Part shown: piece by piece, positions 19,420 to 30,469 of the stretch
How positions within the stretch are numbered: position 1 is the stretch's first letter
Layout: each line of letters begins with the position of its first letter
Origin: Linanthus parryae
Lineage: Eukaryota > Streptophyta > Magnoliopsida > Ericales > Polemoniaceae
Direction: 5' to 3'
Length of the DNA stretch: 64,000 bases
Assembly (NCBI GenBank): GCA_023055425.1
Contig: JALGPY010000001.1
Span: forward strand, 69,230,691 to 69,294,690
Notes under the pieces: model-generated
Told to the model about the DNA's origin: nothing
Database searches by the model: none
What the model saw: only the letters and a program-made list of their open reading frames with translations
Translations under genes and position numbers: made by a program

Positions 19420-22075
19420 ACAATGTGATCGGATTAGCCCATATTTATTTATTATTCGTACTGAGGTTTCTCTTGCCTCATTAATCAAATTGTCTCTCAA
19501 AAATATTTAACAAGTGTTAAAGTTGGATTTCGTTCTCCTAAAATCACTCACTTAATGTTCGCTGATGACTCTATCTTTTTTTTCCAAAACTACTATTGTT
19601 GTGATATGACAATAAATAATATTTTATACCAATATTGCAATACTTCTAGTCAACTAGTAAATAAAGATAAGTCGGCTCTTCCTTTTGGACCTAGAGTGAG
19701 CAATACTTCCAAAGTGGCAATTTCTTAGGTTTTATCAATTCCTATTTTTACTTCTCATAATAAATATATGGAATTCCAACTATGGTTAGCAGAAATAAAA
19801 ACGCTATTTTTCAAGAAATTATATATAAAATATGGAATAAACTTTTGTGTTAAGAAAAATTATTATCTCCGGCAGGTAAAGAAGTTCTTATTAAAGCTGT
19901 TATCCAGTCTATACCTACCTACTACATGTCTATTTTTTTACTCCTCAAATCATTGTTTAAAGAAATTCAAGATCTTTGTACTAAATTTAGGCGGCGTAAT
20001 GATATTGATTGTAGAAAAATTTATTGGAAAATTTTAGATGAGTAATGCAATTCCAAAACAGTTGGTTGTATGGGGTTTAGTCCTATATATGATGTCAACC
20101 TAGATTTACTTGATAAGCAAATGTGGCGTATCTTAGGTAACCCAAACTCCCTCTAGACGCAAGTGCTAAAAGGAAAATATTTTCAGAATTCAAATGCAGC
20201 TATTGAATCATCTTCTAAGAGTTTTTTTTTTTTTTTTTTTTTTGGAATGAATCACTTGGAGTGAAGCAAATGGGCTTGTTGAAGGCCCACCAAATCAGAG
20301 TACAAAGAGTCGGCAGCCCAACTAGGCGCCACGAAGTACAAATGTCAAACCCAATCCCAATTTTTACGAACAGATAAGCCGATTGGTTCCACTTGCGTGG
20401 GATGTGGTGAAACACGTGTCCTCCATGTTCTCGCTTTCGAGTTTCATGCGGCGTCGGTATTGATGCAGAACAAGTACTCCGGCGGGGATTTCCTGGTTTC
20501 CTCCGTCGTGAGTTGACAAATCTGAGCCAGGTCTTGAGAAAAATCCACATGCAAAAGGGGATCTAGACCATCGAGAATCGAGCTAGCTTTATCCACCAAC
20601 TGGGTATGGATTTTCTTTTTGTTTTTGAAGATTGATTCATTTACGTTCTTTTTATTTTATAAGATTAATTCATTTATGTTTTTGAGGATTAATTCTCTTC
20701 TAATAGTTCTTCTATGTGGAAGGGGTTTATAATTGCTCGAGACACTATTTTAAGGTTGTGCGACATGGAATAGGAAATGGCAAAGGTACTTTAGTCTACC
20801 AAAATTGTTCGATACCCATAAGATATGGTAGAAAACCATATATTCTCCAAACTCTTCTTGAGAACACTAAAGTATCTGATTTAATTTTACCTAATTTCAC
20901 GTGGAACAGAGATCTTATTTTAAATTTTTTTACAGAGGAAGATGTTGAAGCTATCCCCAACATCCTTCTATGTAACCCTGAAAATATGACACTCTCGTTT
21001 GGACACAAACTGACACGGGAAATTATTATGTAAAAACAGCTTATTATGTTACTAGTGCTACATTGAACTCAAAATAAATCTCAAATTCTATTACTAGAAG
21101 CAATGTCAAAGAAGATAATTTCTGGAAAACTTATTGGTCTCTAGCAGCCCCTAGTATAATCAAGAATTTTTTTGGAAACTTATGCATAATTGCATTCCTA
21201 CAAAAGGAAATTTGCTGAAAAAATGAATTAATTTACCTGCTCAATGTTGTTTCTACTATCTTATTAAAGAATCTGATTCCCGCGTCTTTCTTGATTGCCC
21301 TAGGATTCGGTAGATTTGGTCTTCACTCTGATTAATCTTCGGATCCCTGCAAATAATTTGCCGGCTTTTTTATAAGAATGTGAAATATTTTACTGAATTT
21401 TTCAAAGGAAGAAAGTTTAATTTTTATCAATCTATCATGGGGGATCTCAAGAAACAATTCAATTTTTTAAAAAAAAAAATAAAAAATAAAAAATAAAAAC
21501 TACATATCCTTCTAGTATAATTTACAATGCTTTAGCTGAAAAAAGAATTTTTAGAGAGTGCTTATCTTGACTCTTTGGCAATAGATCGACTCATGCAAGT
21601 TCAGATCTGAGAGGGCAAGATGGCGAATGGTCTTCTCCTCCACCGGGATGGTTGAAGATGAAAGTCGATGCTTCGATGGATAGCGCAAAATGAAAATCAA
21701 GCGGCAGAGCAGCTATTCGAAGGTTGGATGGCAAGTTGGGGACCTCGTTCTCCTTCCCCATGGCGTTCACTCCTCCTCCTTTCACAACAGAAGCAACAGC
21801 GATGGTGTTCGCTCTCTCTAAAATGTCTGAAATGGGCTTCTTTCATGTGTTGGTAGCTTCCGATTCTAAATCACAGGTTGAGAGGGTTCGGTCGCAGAAA
21901 GAGAAAGGGGGCGGAAGGAGTGAGAGAGAAAGAGTTATCACTGAATGTTTATCTCTTCTTCGTAAGGTTTCTAATGGGAACCTATATTTTATTCGACGCG
22001 ACTATAATGCCCTGCACATGGGCTTTTCAAGTTGGGTTTGCAACTTGATAGTTGTTGTCTGCGTGCCGTTTTAGA
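19420..22075 (+). pseudogene. L1 LINE ORF2 remnant, plus strand
   Basis: From 19424 the translation gives RISPYLFIIRTEV and, past a frame change, HLMFADDSIFFFQN, the C-terminal half of a LINE RT with an intact FADD box. After it come VLIKAVIQSIPTYYMS, LDKQMWRILGNPNSL, the WN..LI..FF.EEDVEAI segment (20900-20960), a zf-RVT-like part (21120-21310) and an RNase H tail (21640-22070: WLKMKVDAS, ATAMVFALSKMSEMGFFHVL). The order is that of plant L1 ORF2. It is 5'-truncated and full of stops, and a second LINE has inserted at 20222-20695. Confidence 0.85.
20222..20695 (-). mobile_element. 5'-truncated L1 LINE nested in reverse
   Basis: A 22-base T run at 20222-20243 is the poly(A) tail of a minus-strand insertion. 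The insertion is flanked by an 11-bp target duplication, tcttctaagag (20211-20221) and tcttctaatag (20696-20706), with one mismatch. On the minus strand it encodes VFHHIPRKWNQSAYLFVKIG, the end of a LINE RNase H domain, so only the 3' end of the L1 was copied. It splits the older L1 between its RT-connection and pre-zf-RVT parts. Confidence 0.88.
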
Positions 22076-22803
22076 TTGTACTCAATTTGAGCTTCAAACA
22101 TGGCCAATTATAACTAAAGTTACAAGCTTCTTACACACAAAAAATTCGCTACACGTGATCACAGAGATCTCTCTAAACACATATTCGAAGATCTCTATCA
22201 CAAGGTAATAATTGATTATTTTTATTGTACTCTTATATAAAAAGGTCCATGAAATTTGATTGTTTTCTAGTTGTGAAAAAATTTGGTTCTGAAACCTAAG
22301 ATTTTTTTATAGTTGTGAAGATCATAACGCTTGTTCTTTCTTGAATTGTTCGATTTTTATTTTTATTTTTCTATTACTTTTTGTAGCAATAAAAGCTAGT
22401 GAAATGAAAATAGAGGAATGTGCCTAGTTCTTATATATTATGTACGTTCAAGCAAATTCTTCGAGTACTAGTCTTGCACTGTTGCTGTGTTTTTTTAATT
22501 TAAAGAAAAAAGAAATAAAAACCTAAAGCAAACTTGCATAGTTAAAGCAAGGCCACAATGTTGGGTGACGAAGAATAAGAATCTTTCATATTGAAAATGT
22601 ATTGTAGGTTCAGCCAGTGATACCATCAAAGCTTATGTTGGGTTCTTTGAGACGTGAATTATTATTTAAAACATAGTTGCTATAATTTTCATTTATTTTT
22701 CTTATTATGCCTCTTGACCTACGTACATAAAAAGTTACAGAGGAGAAACATTTATATAAAAATCATAAACATTTTACTCCATAACTTAAGCATAGACCAT
22801 TGT
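22076..22803. other. No gene seen
   Basis: This AT-rich sequence follows the L1 remnant. I see no coding sequence, RNA gene or clear repeat in it. Confidence 0.5.
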
Positions 22804-22811
22804 GTGTTACA

Positions 22812-23457
22812 TAAGGCTGTAAATGAACTAAGCCTTTCATGAACAACTCGCGTTCGATTCGGTAAAATCTCGTTCGTGGTTGATTCGACTTATTAATCAA
22901 ACAAATTCAAACATGAAAATGTGTTCGTTTGTTAAACGAGCCGAACAAGGAGCTCGTTAATGTTCGCGAACAGGTTGTAGTAGTATATATGTATATATAG
23001 TTAGAAAAAATGAAATTATTTTTGTCTTCTTTATGTGTAATTTCTTAAATATGTTGTAATTAGTATATAATCTCGATTTAATAGGAGTTTGACCTCTTAC
23101 ATAGGTTTCTAAAAGGTAATTATATAATTTTATGATGCCATAAATATCTAAAATATAAGAATAAAATTGGATGGTTTGAATCTATCATTAGTACAAATAA
23201 ATCATATCTCTATACCAACACATTTTTATGTTATTTGATTATTTTAAGGATTTTATCTTAAGTAATAACACACAACATTTTAATTCAAGAACTGTATATT
23301 ATCATACCTATGCGAGAAATAAAGTTTGTCCAACCGAATTCGAGCTAGTAAACGAGCTAGTTAAACGAGCTCGTGTTCGACTCGTTTAGTAGCCAAGTTA
23401 AACGAGTCAAACTCAAACAAGCGATAATCGATTCGATTCGGTTCGTTTACAGCCGTA
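22812..23457. mobile_element. hAT-type MITE, 646 bp
   Basis: The element has terminal inverted repeats TAAGGCTGTAAATGAAC at the left and TACGGCTGTAAACGAAC at the right (reverse complement), with two mismatches. It is flanked by a perfect 8-bp target duplication gtgttaca (22804-22811 and 23458-23465). An 8-bp duplication and this terminus type mark the hAT superfamily. Subterminal regions are rich in inverted ctcgtt/aacgag motifs. There is no transposase, so it is non-autonomous. Confidence 0.92.
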
Positions 23458-23465
23458 GTGTTACA

Positions 23466-24400
23466 TAATGAAACATGAAGTGTCAGTTTATGTCAATCTG
23501 ATGTCTCTGACTGATTGTCAATTTAAGGTCAAATATCTCTGATTATGCACATTGATATATGTATTACCTAAATGATCTAACGACTCTTATTTAGATATCT
23601 CCGCAGTTCTTTGCAGGAAATTTAAGCGTTCAAGGGTATTTAGGTGAGTTTTTCTAGTGTCAAACCTTATCTTAGGTCTAGGATCATTCCTGTATCATTG
23701 GTCCAATAATCTAGGGACTAAAACGTGAAAGAAGCGAACAAGAGAAAATCCTAGAGAGATGGATCGGTCATGGTCACGCACGCTGGCATTGGTGCGTCGG
23801 CCAGCTACTGAACGACTGGGGTTTGTCCACTCACCTCTCTGAACTTCATCTATTGCTTGATTTAAAAGTTTAATCAATCTATAATTCTTATTCTACATGT
23901 CTTAAGTTTTCATAACTTGATTCTTCCCTGTGACATAGTTTAATTAGTAACTAAAATATTCTTTTAGTATTATTATAATAGTGACTTAATCACAGGTTTC
24001 AGTAAGAAGTATTTTTCTATTAAATTTCAATAATGACTTTTAATTAGTTATCTTTTTAAATTAAGCTGAAAGAATTTTAGTATAAATCGCCTTCTATATA
24101 GTAATAAAAGTTTGAATAGAATATGATTTTTCTTTTTTCTTTTTTTTTGAGTGAAGAATATGATTTTTCTATTACTATATATTATAACTTATATTAATCA
24201 AAATATTTATTAATTGGAAATTCTTTCTTCTTAATCGATATTCAATTATCTCTCCATTACTTTTTGAAATGATGTTTTTGAGACATGGAGAGATTAATTA
24301 TTAAAGAATTTATTCAATTAATAAAATAGTCTTTTATCGATAATTGATGTCATTTATTCAATTAATAATTTTTTCATTATTAAGTATTATATTTTGGGTA
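23466..24400. other. No gene seen
   Basis: The stretch is AT-rich. Some short open frames exist but none resembles a known protein. I see no RNA gene. Confidence 0.5.
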
Positions 24401-24603
24401 GTGATTCTTACACCAACAAATATGATGGTTACACGAGATTTATATTGTCTTGACTTAATAAATCTTATTCATAACACTTAGTAATGTACTATTATGTTTC
24501 AATCTTTTATATTTGGCAAGTTTGACATTTCCAAAAAATCCACAATTAATCACCAATTTGTTGGTAAATCGTGATAAAATATTAGTAACACCTTTCAAAA
24601 AAA

Positions 24604-24817
24604 ATCATATGATATTACCATTCTCCAGCTTTCTCAAATACTCATAGATTGGTTCTCAAAAAAATTACCCATAAATTAATACTGTGATTGTATTTTAACT
24701 CTTGTAAACAATGAATCGAAAATGGCTTCGTATCATACTTTTGCTGGGCAGAGTTTTGACAGTATGAAATCACGAAGTTTTCCTAATCTCGTAGAATCCA
24801 CAATTCCACATGTAAGC
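24604..24817. repeat. Direct repeat inside TIR element, unit 1
   Basis: This unit matches 24978-25188. Shared phrases include cattctccagctttctc, ttacccataaattaatactg and acaatgaatcgaaaatg, and both units end at cacatgtaagctat. The offset is about 373 bases. Confidence 0.88.
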
Positions 24818-24977
24818 TATTACTGTATTTAGATCATATGATTGAAAATGAGATTTGATTAATGTTTAATGAAAAAAAAAAGATTGAGCTTTGTGTGTTC
24901 CATATTGTGCCACGTAGAGTTCTCATGGGAGTTAACAAGGGCGCGTCCCCATGAGAACAACATTCGGGAAAAAAAAC

Positions 24978-25188
24978 ATCATATGATATCACCATTCTCC
25001 AGCTTTCTCCAATACTCCTGATTGATTCTCAAAAAAATTACCCATAAATTAATACTGTGATTTTTTTTAACTCTTGTAAACAATGAATCGAAAATGTCTT
25101 TGTATCATACTTTTGCTGGGGAGAGTTTAGACAATATGAAATCACAAAGTTTTCGTAATCTCATACTATTCACAATCTCACATGTAAG
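24978..25188. repeat. Direct repeat inside TIR element, unit 2
   Basis: This is the second unit of the duplication at 24604-24817. Differences are mainly single-base changes and one short deletion in a T run. Neither unit encodes a recognisable protein. Confidence 0.88.
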
Positions 25189-25700
25189 CTATGCCTTACA
25201 TTTTTTTTGTTATTCGAGAAAAAAAACTTTGCCTTATATGTGAATATACAAAATGTTCTAGTTATTTTTCAACAAAATGGGTTCCATACTCGCAATTAAG
25301 TTTTGCAAACACCATGTTAAAGTTAGAGTTTATAGATGGTTTGTTCAGTGTATTATTCTCTGATTTTGCCTATTTGTTTGTACATAACATATATCAACTT
25401 TTTCCGCTGGACTTGTTAAAATTTCTTTGAAGTGTTATTTTATTTTCAACTGCTTATTTTTAAAGAAGTGAGATCGCGAGAGTCTAAGTAGGCAAGTATT
25501 AATAAAGAGGGAGGTGTTTTAAAAGGAATATCAAAATTAATGGAGATAAAATCGAGGTCGAATTTTAAGATATTAAACTTGCTGAAAATATGTGATTGTA
25601 AAGGCAATAATTAAAAATTTAATTATCATTGAAGATGGGTAGTTAAGTCACGGCAACATAAAGCTGGTGTAACCATCATATTTGCTGGTGTAAGAATCAC

Positions 25701-26289
25701 TGCTCTATTTTTTTATGAAATATCTTTACTTATGATTTTTTATATTAATTTTGAATTCGGTGTTTTAGAAATTATTATTTTATTATAAGTATAAGATGAT
25801 AATTCTTTAAAGGTTGACTTCTTATTGATTTCTAAAAGTCCAGATTCATTGAATAATTTCTCTAGAACTCTCTTGCATGGAAATTAAGTTTCGTCACTCC
25901 ATAAAATGAGGTATATGGTTAAGAAAACATCATCCCTGTGAGAGTGTCATCCACAACACGTGTGTGAGAGAGAGAGTGTGTGCTCCTTTAACAAGTTCGT
26001 CTTAGAGACAGAGAGAGTCTTCTCTTTACTCTGTGTGTGCTCGGATAGAGAGAGATAAAACCCTCTAGGTTTCGTTCTAGAGCTGCTAGGTTCGGCAAGC
26101 AGAGTTGTCATTCCCGTGTTTAACTTCTACATCGAGCACGTGTTTATCCTGTGGATTTTTTTGTCCTTCAGTAGCTGTTTTGTTTCTTTTGGATTCTAGG
26201 TGTGATCTGTTATTCTGTTTAGAATCAATTCTAGATTCCTTTCTCTTCAGATCTAGAACGTATCAATATGTATTTTTGTCTAATGCTTA
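25701..26289. other. Non-genic stretch with GA-rich leader-like sequence
   Basis: AT-rich sequence changes near 25950 to gtgtgagagagagagtgtg repeats and a leader-like stretch. The 42380-42500 region contains similar leader-like sequence (gagagactgaaagagag, taggttcggc). It may be part of an LTR, but borders are not visible. Confidence 0.35.
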
Positions 26290-26565
26290 GCTCTTCATTC
26301 ACAAATGATTCCCTCTCAAAATAATTCAATCATCTATAGATTCACAAGTCATGTCCTTATAGTCATAAGTGCAAGAATCATAATAGTTTGAATACATGTA
26401 AGTGTGTGAGGGTGGTGAGGGTGCACAAGAAGCATGAGATGTGTAAGCATGTGCCTACTATCATGCCAAGAGTTATCATACATAGGAAAACGATTATCAT
26501 TATAAGCATGCTCATGATTTAAATTCATTGAATCCCTAGAATGATTGTCATAACTAGTCTTCTTC
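26290..26565 (-). repeat. Fragment of the tRNA-Asp-type element gag
   Basis: This segment is closely similar to 6703-6959 in the same strand sense. Shared phrases include attcacaagtcatgtcctta, atcatgccaagagttatcat and aagcatgctcatgatttaaa. It encodes the same MNLNHEHAYNDN-type frame on the minus strand. It is a solo internal fragment of that repeat family, with no PBS or LTR nearby. Confidence 0.88.
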
Positions 26566-26574
26566 ATATCAACC

Positions 26575-26742
26575 TACCCACATCAATCTACCCACATACC
26601 ACTCTCAATGCAATACAGTCGTACTAATTAACTGTAGTACTTGACTAGGTATATTTAAAAATATAACATTCAAACTCTAAGGACTTCATTCGTGTTTAAC
26701 ATATCTCCATATCGATAACACAATGAATAGTAAGTCCATATA
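26575..26742 (-). repeat. Inverted flanking repeat, left arm
   Basis: The reverse complement of this segment matches 41450-41580: aatgaagtcctta, cctagtcaagta, cagttaatta and tatgtgggtagattgat occur in the same order in both. The arms are imperfect. They lie just outside the two LTRs of the Tat element and predate its insertion. Confidence 0.75.
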
Positions 26743-26747
26743 ATTGT
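26743..26747. other. Target-site duplication attgt, left
   Basis: The 5-bp attgt before the left LTR equals the 5 bases after the right LTR (41413-41417). This proves that the two LTRs belong to one insertion. Confidence 0.9.
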
Positions 26748-27375
26748 TGTGCACAAGAGAATCCGGCGGGGAGCACTCTGTGTACACCGTAAGTAGGGGA
26801 TCGGAAATGGCACAAGAAGAGTTGGGTTGTGTGTAGGGAGAAATTAAGGCAGTAGTAATGTCTGAGAGAGAGACAGGGGTTTGGCAGAGCTTCCGCGTAT
26901 GTCTGGTGCGTCCTCCTCTGTATGGAAAGGTTAACGTCCTATATATAACGGAGAATGTGGCCGTTACAGTGTGGTTAATGCGCCCATCAATGGCGGATTA
27001 ATTAGCTTAACCACAACGGCACGTTCATCCGCGTATATAGGGACCGTTACAGCACGTTGTGCGCGAATACCGGAACCGTTATGGGGTTGACCGGGTTTGA
27101 CCGGATTGACCGGGTTTATGGAGCTCGTGCCATAAATCTCTCAAAAGCAGTTACTAAAGGTCGCGTGCGGGCTTGGCTCGCACGCGACAGGACTTACTCT
27201 AGCCTCCAAACCACTAAGTCCCTACAAGTCCCGTGCAGTGGTATGCGAGGGCACTGTCTCGCAGCCCCCGCATGGATCAGCGCGGCTGGTGATCCAGTGT
27301 GTGTGGAGCACAATATGGTGTGCTAGATGATTGCCACGTGGCCAAGATCTGTCTGTTCAGAAAGCACTATCTACA
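26748..27375 (-). repeat. 3' LTR of the Tat element
   Basis: The LTR begins tgtgca and ends ctaca. It matches 40785-41412 along its full 628 bp. Its low-coordinate end is the outer end because the element lies on the minus strand. A short open frame inside both LTRs (27057-27326 and 41094-41363) is not considered a gene. Confidence 0.95.
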
Positions 27376-27395
27376 TTAGCCCCCTTTCTGCGCGT
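27376..27395 (-). promoter_or_regulatory. Polypurine tract of the Tat element
   Basis: On the minus strand the bases next to the 3' LTR read GCAGAAAGGGGGCTAA. This is the expected purine run that primes plus-strand synthesis. It directly adjoins the tgtaga LTR start on the minus strand. Confidence 0.8.
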
Positions 27396-27637
27396 GAAGA
27401 CTCATAGCCGGATAGACTTCCATGCGCATGAACCAACGTACGCGTCGCCGCCACGCACCAATTCAAATGTATGCAGGTTCAGCCCCCATGCGTGCCATTA
27501 TGACCTAAAACCCCTAGAGTCGTGCCGTCTGGCCTTTAGGGTTTTAGGCGTGACGTCAGCTTGTCCTGTGATTGCGCGATTCGATGGTGACGGTTGCGAT
27601 TCGACTACTGAAAGGACGCAACCCTTCATTGTTTTTG

Positions 27638-27647
27638 GATAAATACT
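27638..27647 (+). promoter_or_regulatory. Possible TATA box of the antisense gene
   Basis: The plus strand reads gataaatac about 480 bases upstream of the antisense start codon. A pyrimidine-rich stretch ending ttttccgcag at 28112-28121 looks like a 3' splice site, so a 5'-untranslated intron probably lies between them. The promoter call rests on sequence alone. Confidence 0.35.
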
Positions 27648-28123
27648 CTGTACTCTCCATTGTTGCAAAGCATCACTTCTTGCTCTTAAAGTGAATGATA
27701 CCCGAAAGCCTTCAAGAGCAGATTCAGATAATCAATCACCAGTTCTCTCTTGTCAATCGTCTTCTTCAATTGTGCACATCCAAGCAAGCTTTACCAAAAC
27801 AAGGTTGGCCTTGTTCAATTGCGTTTAACATACCGATATATGCTTTGAACTGCGTTGAATCTGCAAACCCATGACATATTATCCACTGAAAACTTATGAA
27901 GAAGCTCACAATCTTTGAATCCAATTTCGATTTAATCCCCTGATGATAAGGACCTTGAATGTAGGGTTTTTGAAATCCCTGATAATGCAAACGATTCCAA
28001 TATCTAATTTCGGAGATTGGTACTAGACTGTTCATCTTTCTTCCAATAGATCCTGAATCTCGAATTTCAAACTGAAGTAGTGTGCATATTTCTCCCCCTT
28101 TTTTTTCTTTCTTTTCCGCAGGA

Positions 28124-29965
28124 ATGGCAAAGACAAAAGGAACTAGACCCACTAAGGAGGACGAAGAAATACCTGATCTTCCGCGGGCTCTATGGCGAAA
28201 AACCCCCTATCTGGGTGGCAAAGACTTCTACCATGCTAGGGTTAAGGCGAAGAAATTACCAATCGCTGTCTCCGGTGAAGCATTACAAACGTTAACCCCT
28301 CCAGTTAACTCGGCGTTGCTCGAAAATGGGTACTTCCCGTATTCTGCGATTTCCACCCAAGCATTTGTTCAGAAATTAGACTTCATGGATGAGTGTATTG
28401 ACCATGTGTTGACCAATCATGTCGTGACTTTGAACGATGCCGGAATATTTTTCGCAGTTCGTGCTATGAAGGGTGCTGCCGTGAAGCTGGACCAGTCCAT
28501 ACTTCTAAACCTTCTTTCCCGTTACTCGCCTGCAACTCACACGTTCCATTTTGCTGAGTTCGAGGCTGCTCCCACGCTCGAATATGTGCACATGATGTAT
28601 GATTTGTCTCCCGTGGGCGAGGTGGATCCTTTGAGTCCCTTGAGAACAGATGCGGAGATCGCTCTAGACACGCAGATGGAGGAGTGCTTATCAAGGGTGA
28701 AGAAAATTTCCACCCGGTGGACTCCTACAGAAGTCCTTCCTGACTGGCAGTTGGTTGACACATCTGCGAAGAATACTTGGAACAAGTGGGTCCAGTACTT
28801 TTTCCGTGACTATGCGAACAGCAGTATCACCAAGAACCTTCTGAGTCAAAACTTTAAGGCTAAGAACTATGTGAATGGCAAGGGTTATCACTTGACCCTG
28901 TGCGCCTTCCTCTTTGCCTGGTTGTCGAGGTACTTAATCGATGGTCACCCGCATGATGGGGTCTTTTATCACGTTCTGCCTCTTGCTGTGAAGTTGGCCC
29001 TTGGTCAGAAGGTCGCACTCGGACCCTTAGTCTTGGGCACACTGTACTACAGGTTGGATCAGCTGGTTGTGGCAATGAAGGAATCGCGTGGCCGCCTCGA
29101 CGTACTGACTTACATTAACATCGCTTTCTTGACTATGTGGGTCTTCGAGCGATTGCCCTCTTATGCCCCAGTCGCTTCCAAGCCCAGCAAATGGTGTCCC
29201 CCAGGTACGGAAGAGGAACGTAACAGTGGCAGGACTGCGAGGTGGATTGGCACTAACTATCCCAAGTGCGTTTGGAGCCTGATATGCGACAATCGGGAAG
29301 AGTTTATAGCTAGGCCCTATGCCATGCGCATTGAGAACGTGCGATGGTTTCCAAAACTGTATCCTTCTTAGGGCGTTGCCTTCTCAGAAGAGCTCCTTTT
29401 CGAAGGTGGAGAGCATTTCCACGAGCGCTATCGTGAATTATTTTGCTGGTGCCTGAGAGGTTCGCTTCCTGCTCTTGCGGAGCATGTACGTGAGCTCGCA
29501 CCTAGGTATGACGGAATTACCGTGGATGTTGATCCCACTCGCGTTTCTCCCCAATTTGGATTTGATGTAGTGGCACCCTCAATCTGGCCGCAGTCTATCA
29601 TCAGAGGCTGCTACAAGCGGTAATTATCGAGGGAGTGTAAAACAATCTTTATGAGCAATCTTCCCTTTGAGCAACCTCCAAGCAACCGTGAAGGCGGCTA
29701 TTCCAGAAACTGGATCGCCTACTGGAACGCCCAGCAGATGAGGTTCGAGACGCATTCGGTCCCCCAGCCAAGTAGAGCTCCTGTGATCAAGAAGAATTCT
29801 TTCCCTTTTCGTTCCAATTGTAGCCTGGACGAGTCTGAATATGGTTGTTATTCATTGCTGGACCGCGAGAACCATCTATGTCCCTCTATCATACTATATG
29901 AAAAGATCGTTGCGGTTAGGAAAGGCGATTCGCATGTCATCAGATATAGTGAAACTTTTGCTAAG
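28124..29965 (+). pseudogene. Antisense plant mobile domain (PMD) protein, first coding exon
   Basis: The gene lies antisense to the retrotransposon. The start is taken as atg 28124 (MAKTKGTRPTKEDEEIPDLP), just after a 3' splice-like ttttccgcag, rather than the earlier in-frame atg at 28082. The protein has features of the aminotransferase-like plant mobile domain (PF10536, MAIN/MAIL1 type): LLSRYSPATHTFHFAEFEAA, PTLEYVHMMYDLSPVGE, NKWVQYFFRDY and LAWLSRYLIDG-like and LGTLYYRLDQLV segments. The frame meets tag at 29369-29371 and taa near 29620, but stays open otherwise to a gtaagc donor after SETFAK near 29965. Tat elements are known to carry such extra antisense ORFs. Its biochemical role is unknown. 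Confidence 0.75.
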
Positions 29966-30032
29966 GTAAGCAACTTCTCTTGCATGCGCTAAGCTTCTTT
30001 ACTTCAATAAATGGGAAACCTCATACTACGTT

Positions 30033-30468
30033 TCCTGCTGTAGTGCCATGTGCGGAGGTTTGCATCTGGTGAGCGTTCCAAATCGCTGTTTACCACCATT
30101 GTTACTGCAAGAAGGCAAGGACAACCGTTTCGGCTGGCATCGAAAATGGATCCCGCGGTCGAGACCAGGATTCGCGAGATCATGAATGCTTTTGCTGATT
30201 CGCTGATAGACAACACTCCAGCCTTGTCTCCTCCTAGAGATGATCTGTCTCCTCCAGCGACTGCTGCCCCGAGAGAGAAGAGGCTCAGGCAAAAGGGAAT
30301 TACAATTTCTTCCCCTAGTAGTGCTCCAACTTCCCCTCCTGCGAGGTCCCTCTCTGCCAGGGATAAAGGTAAAGGTCGCATGACCAGTAAAGCGCGGAAG
30401 GAGCTCGCAGTGGAGACCTTTGTTCAGTTCGGCCAGGAGGAAGAAGAGGAGAGGCGGGAGCCAAGATA
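30033..30468 (+). pseudogene. Antisense PMD gene, second exon region
   Basis: After an intron-like segment ending ttcctgctgtag, the frame resumes with MCRRFASGERSKSLFT and then VETRIREIMNAFADSLIDNT, followed by a Ser/Pro-rich, basic stretch (SSPSSAPTSPPARSLSARDK) that looks disordered. It ends EEEEERREPR and a stop at 30467-30469 in this frame. The text continues in another frame (KETKKRKEFKMSETKREMRY), which suggests a single-base indel. The exon border is inferred from sequence. Confidence 0.55.
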
Positions 30469-30469
30469 A

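Larger units (their letters stand above)
24401..25700. mobile_element. TIR element of unassigned superfamily, 1.3 kb
   Basis: The left end starts GTGATTCTTACACC, followed by aacaaatatgatggttacac. The right end is its inverse (ggtgtaaccatcatatttgc then tggtgtaagaatcac), giving terminal inverted repeats of about 34 bp with two or three mismatches. A target duplication is not clear. The left flank tattttggg and the right flank ctatttttt are only weakly alike. No transposase is encoded. A 210-bp direct duplication lies inside. It is non-autonomous, and Mutator- or hAT-like origins are both possible. Confidence 0.75.

Noticed and set aside
27057..27326. An 89-residue open frame, present again at 41094-41363.
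   Set aside because: Both copies lie within the two LTRs of the Tat element and reflect LTR identity, not a conserved gene.
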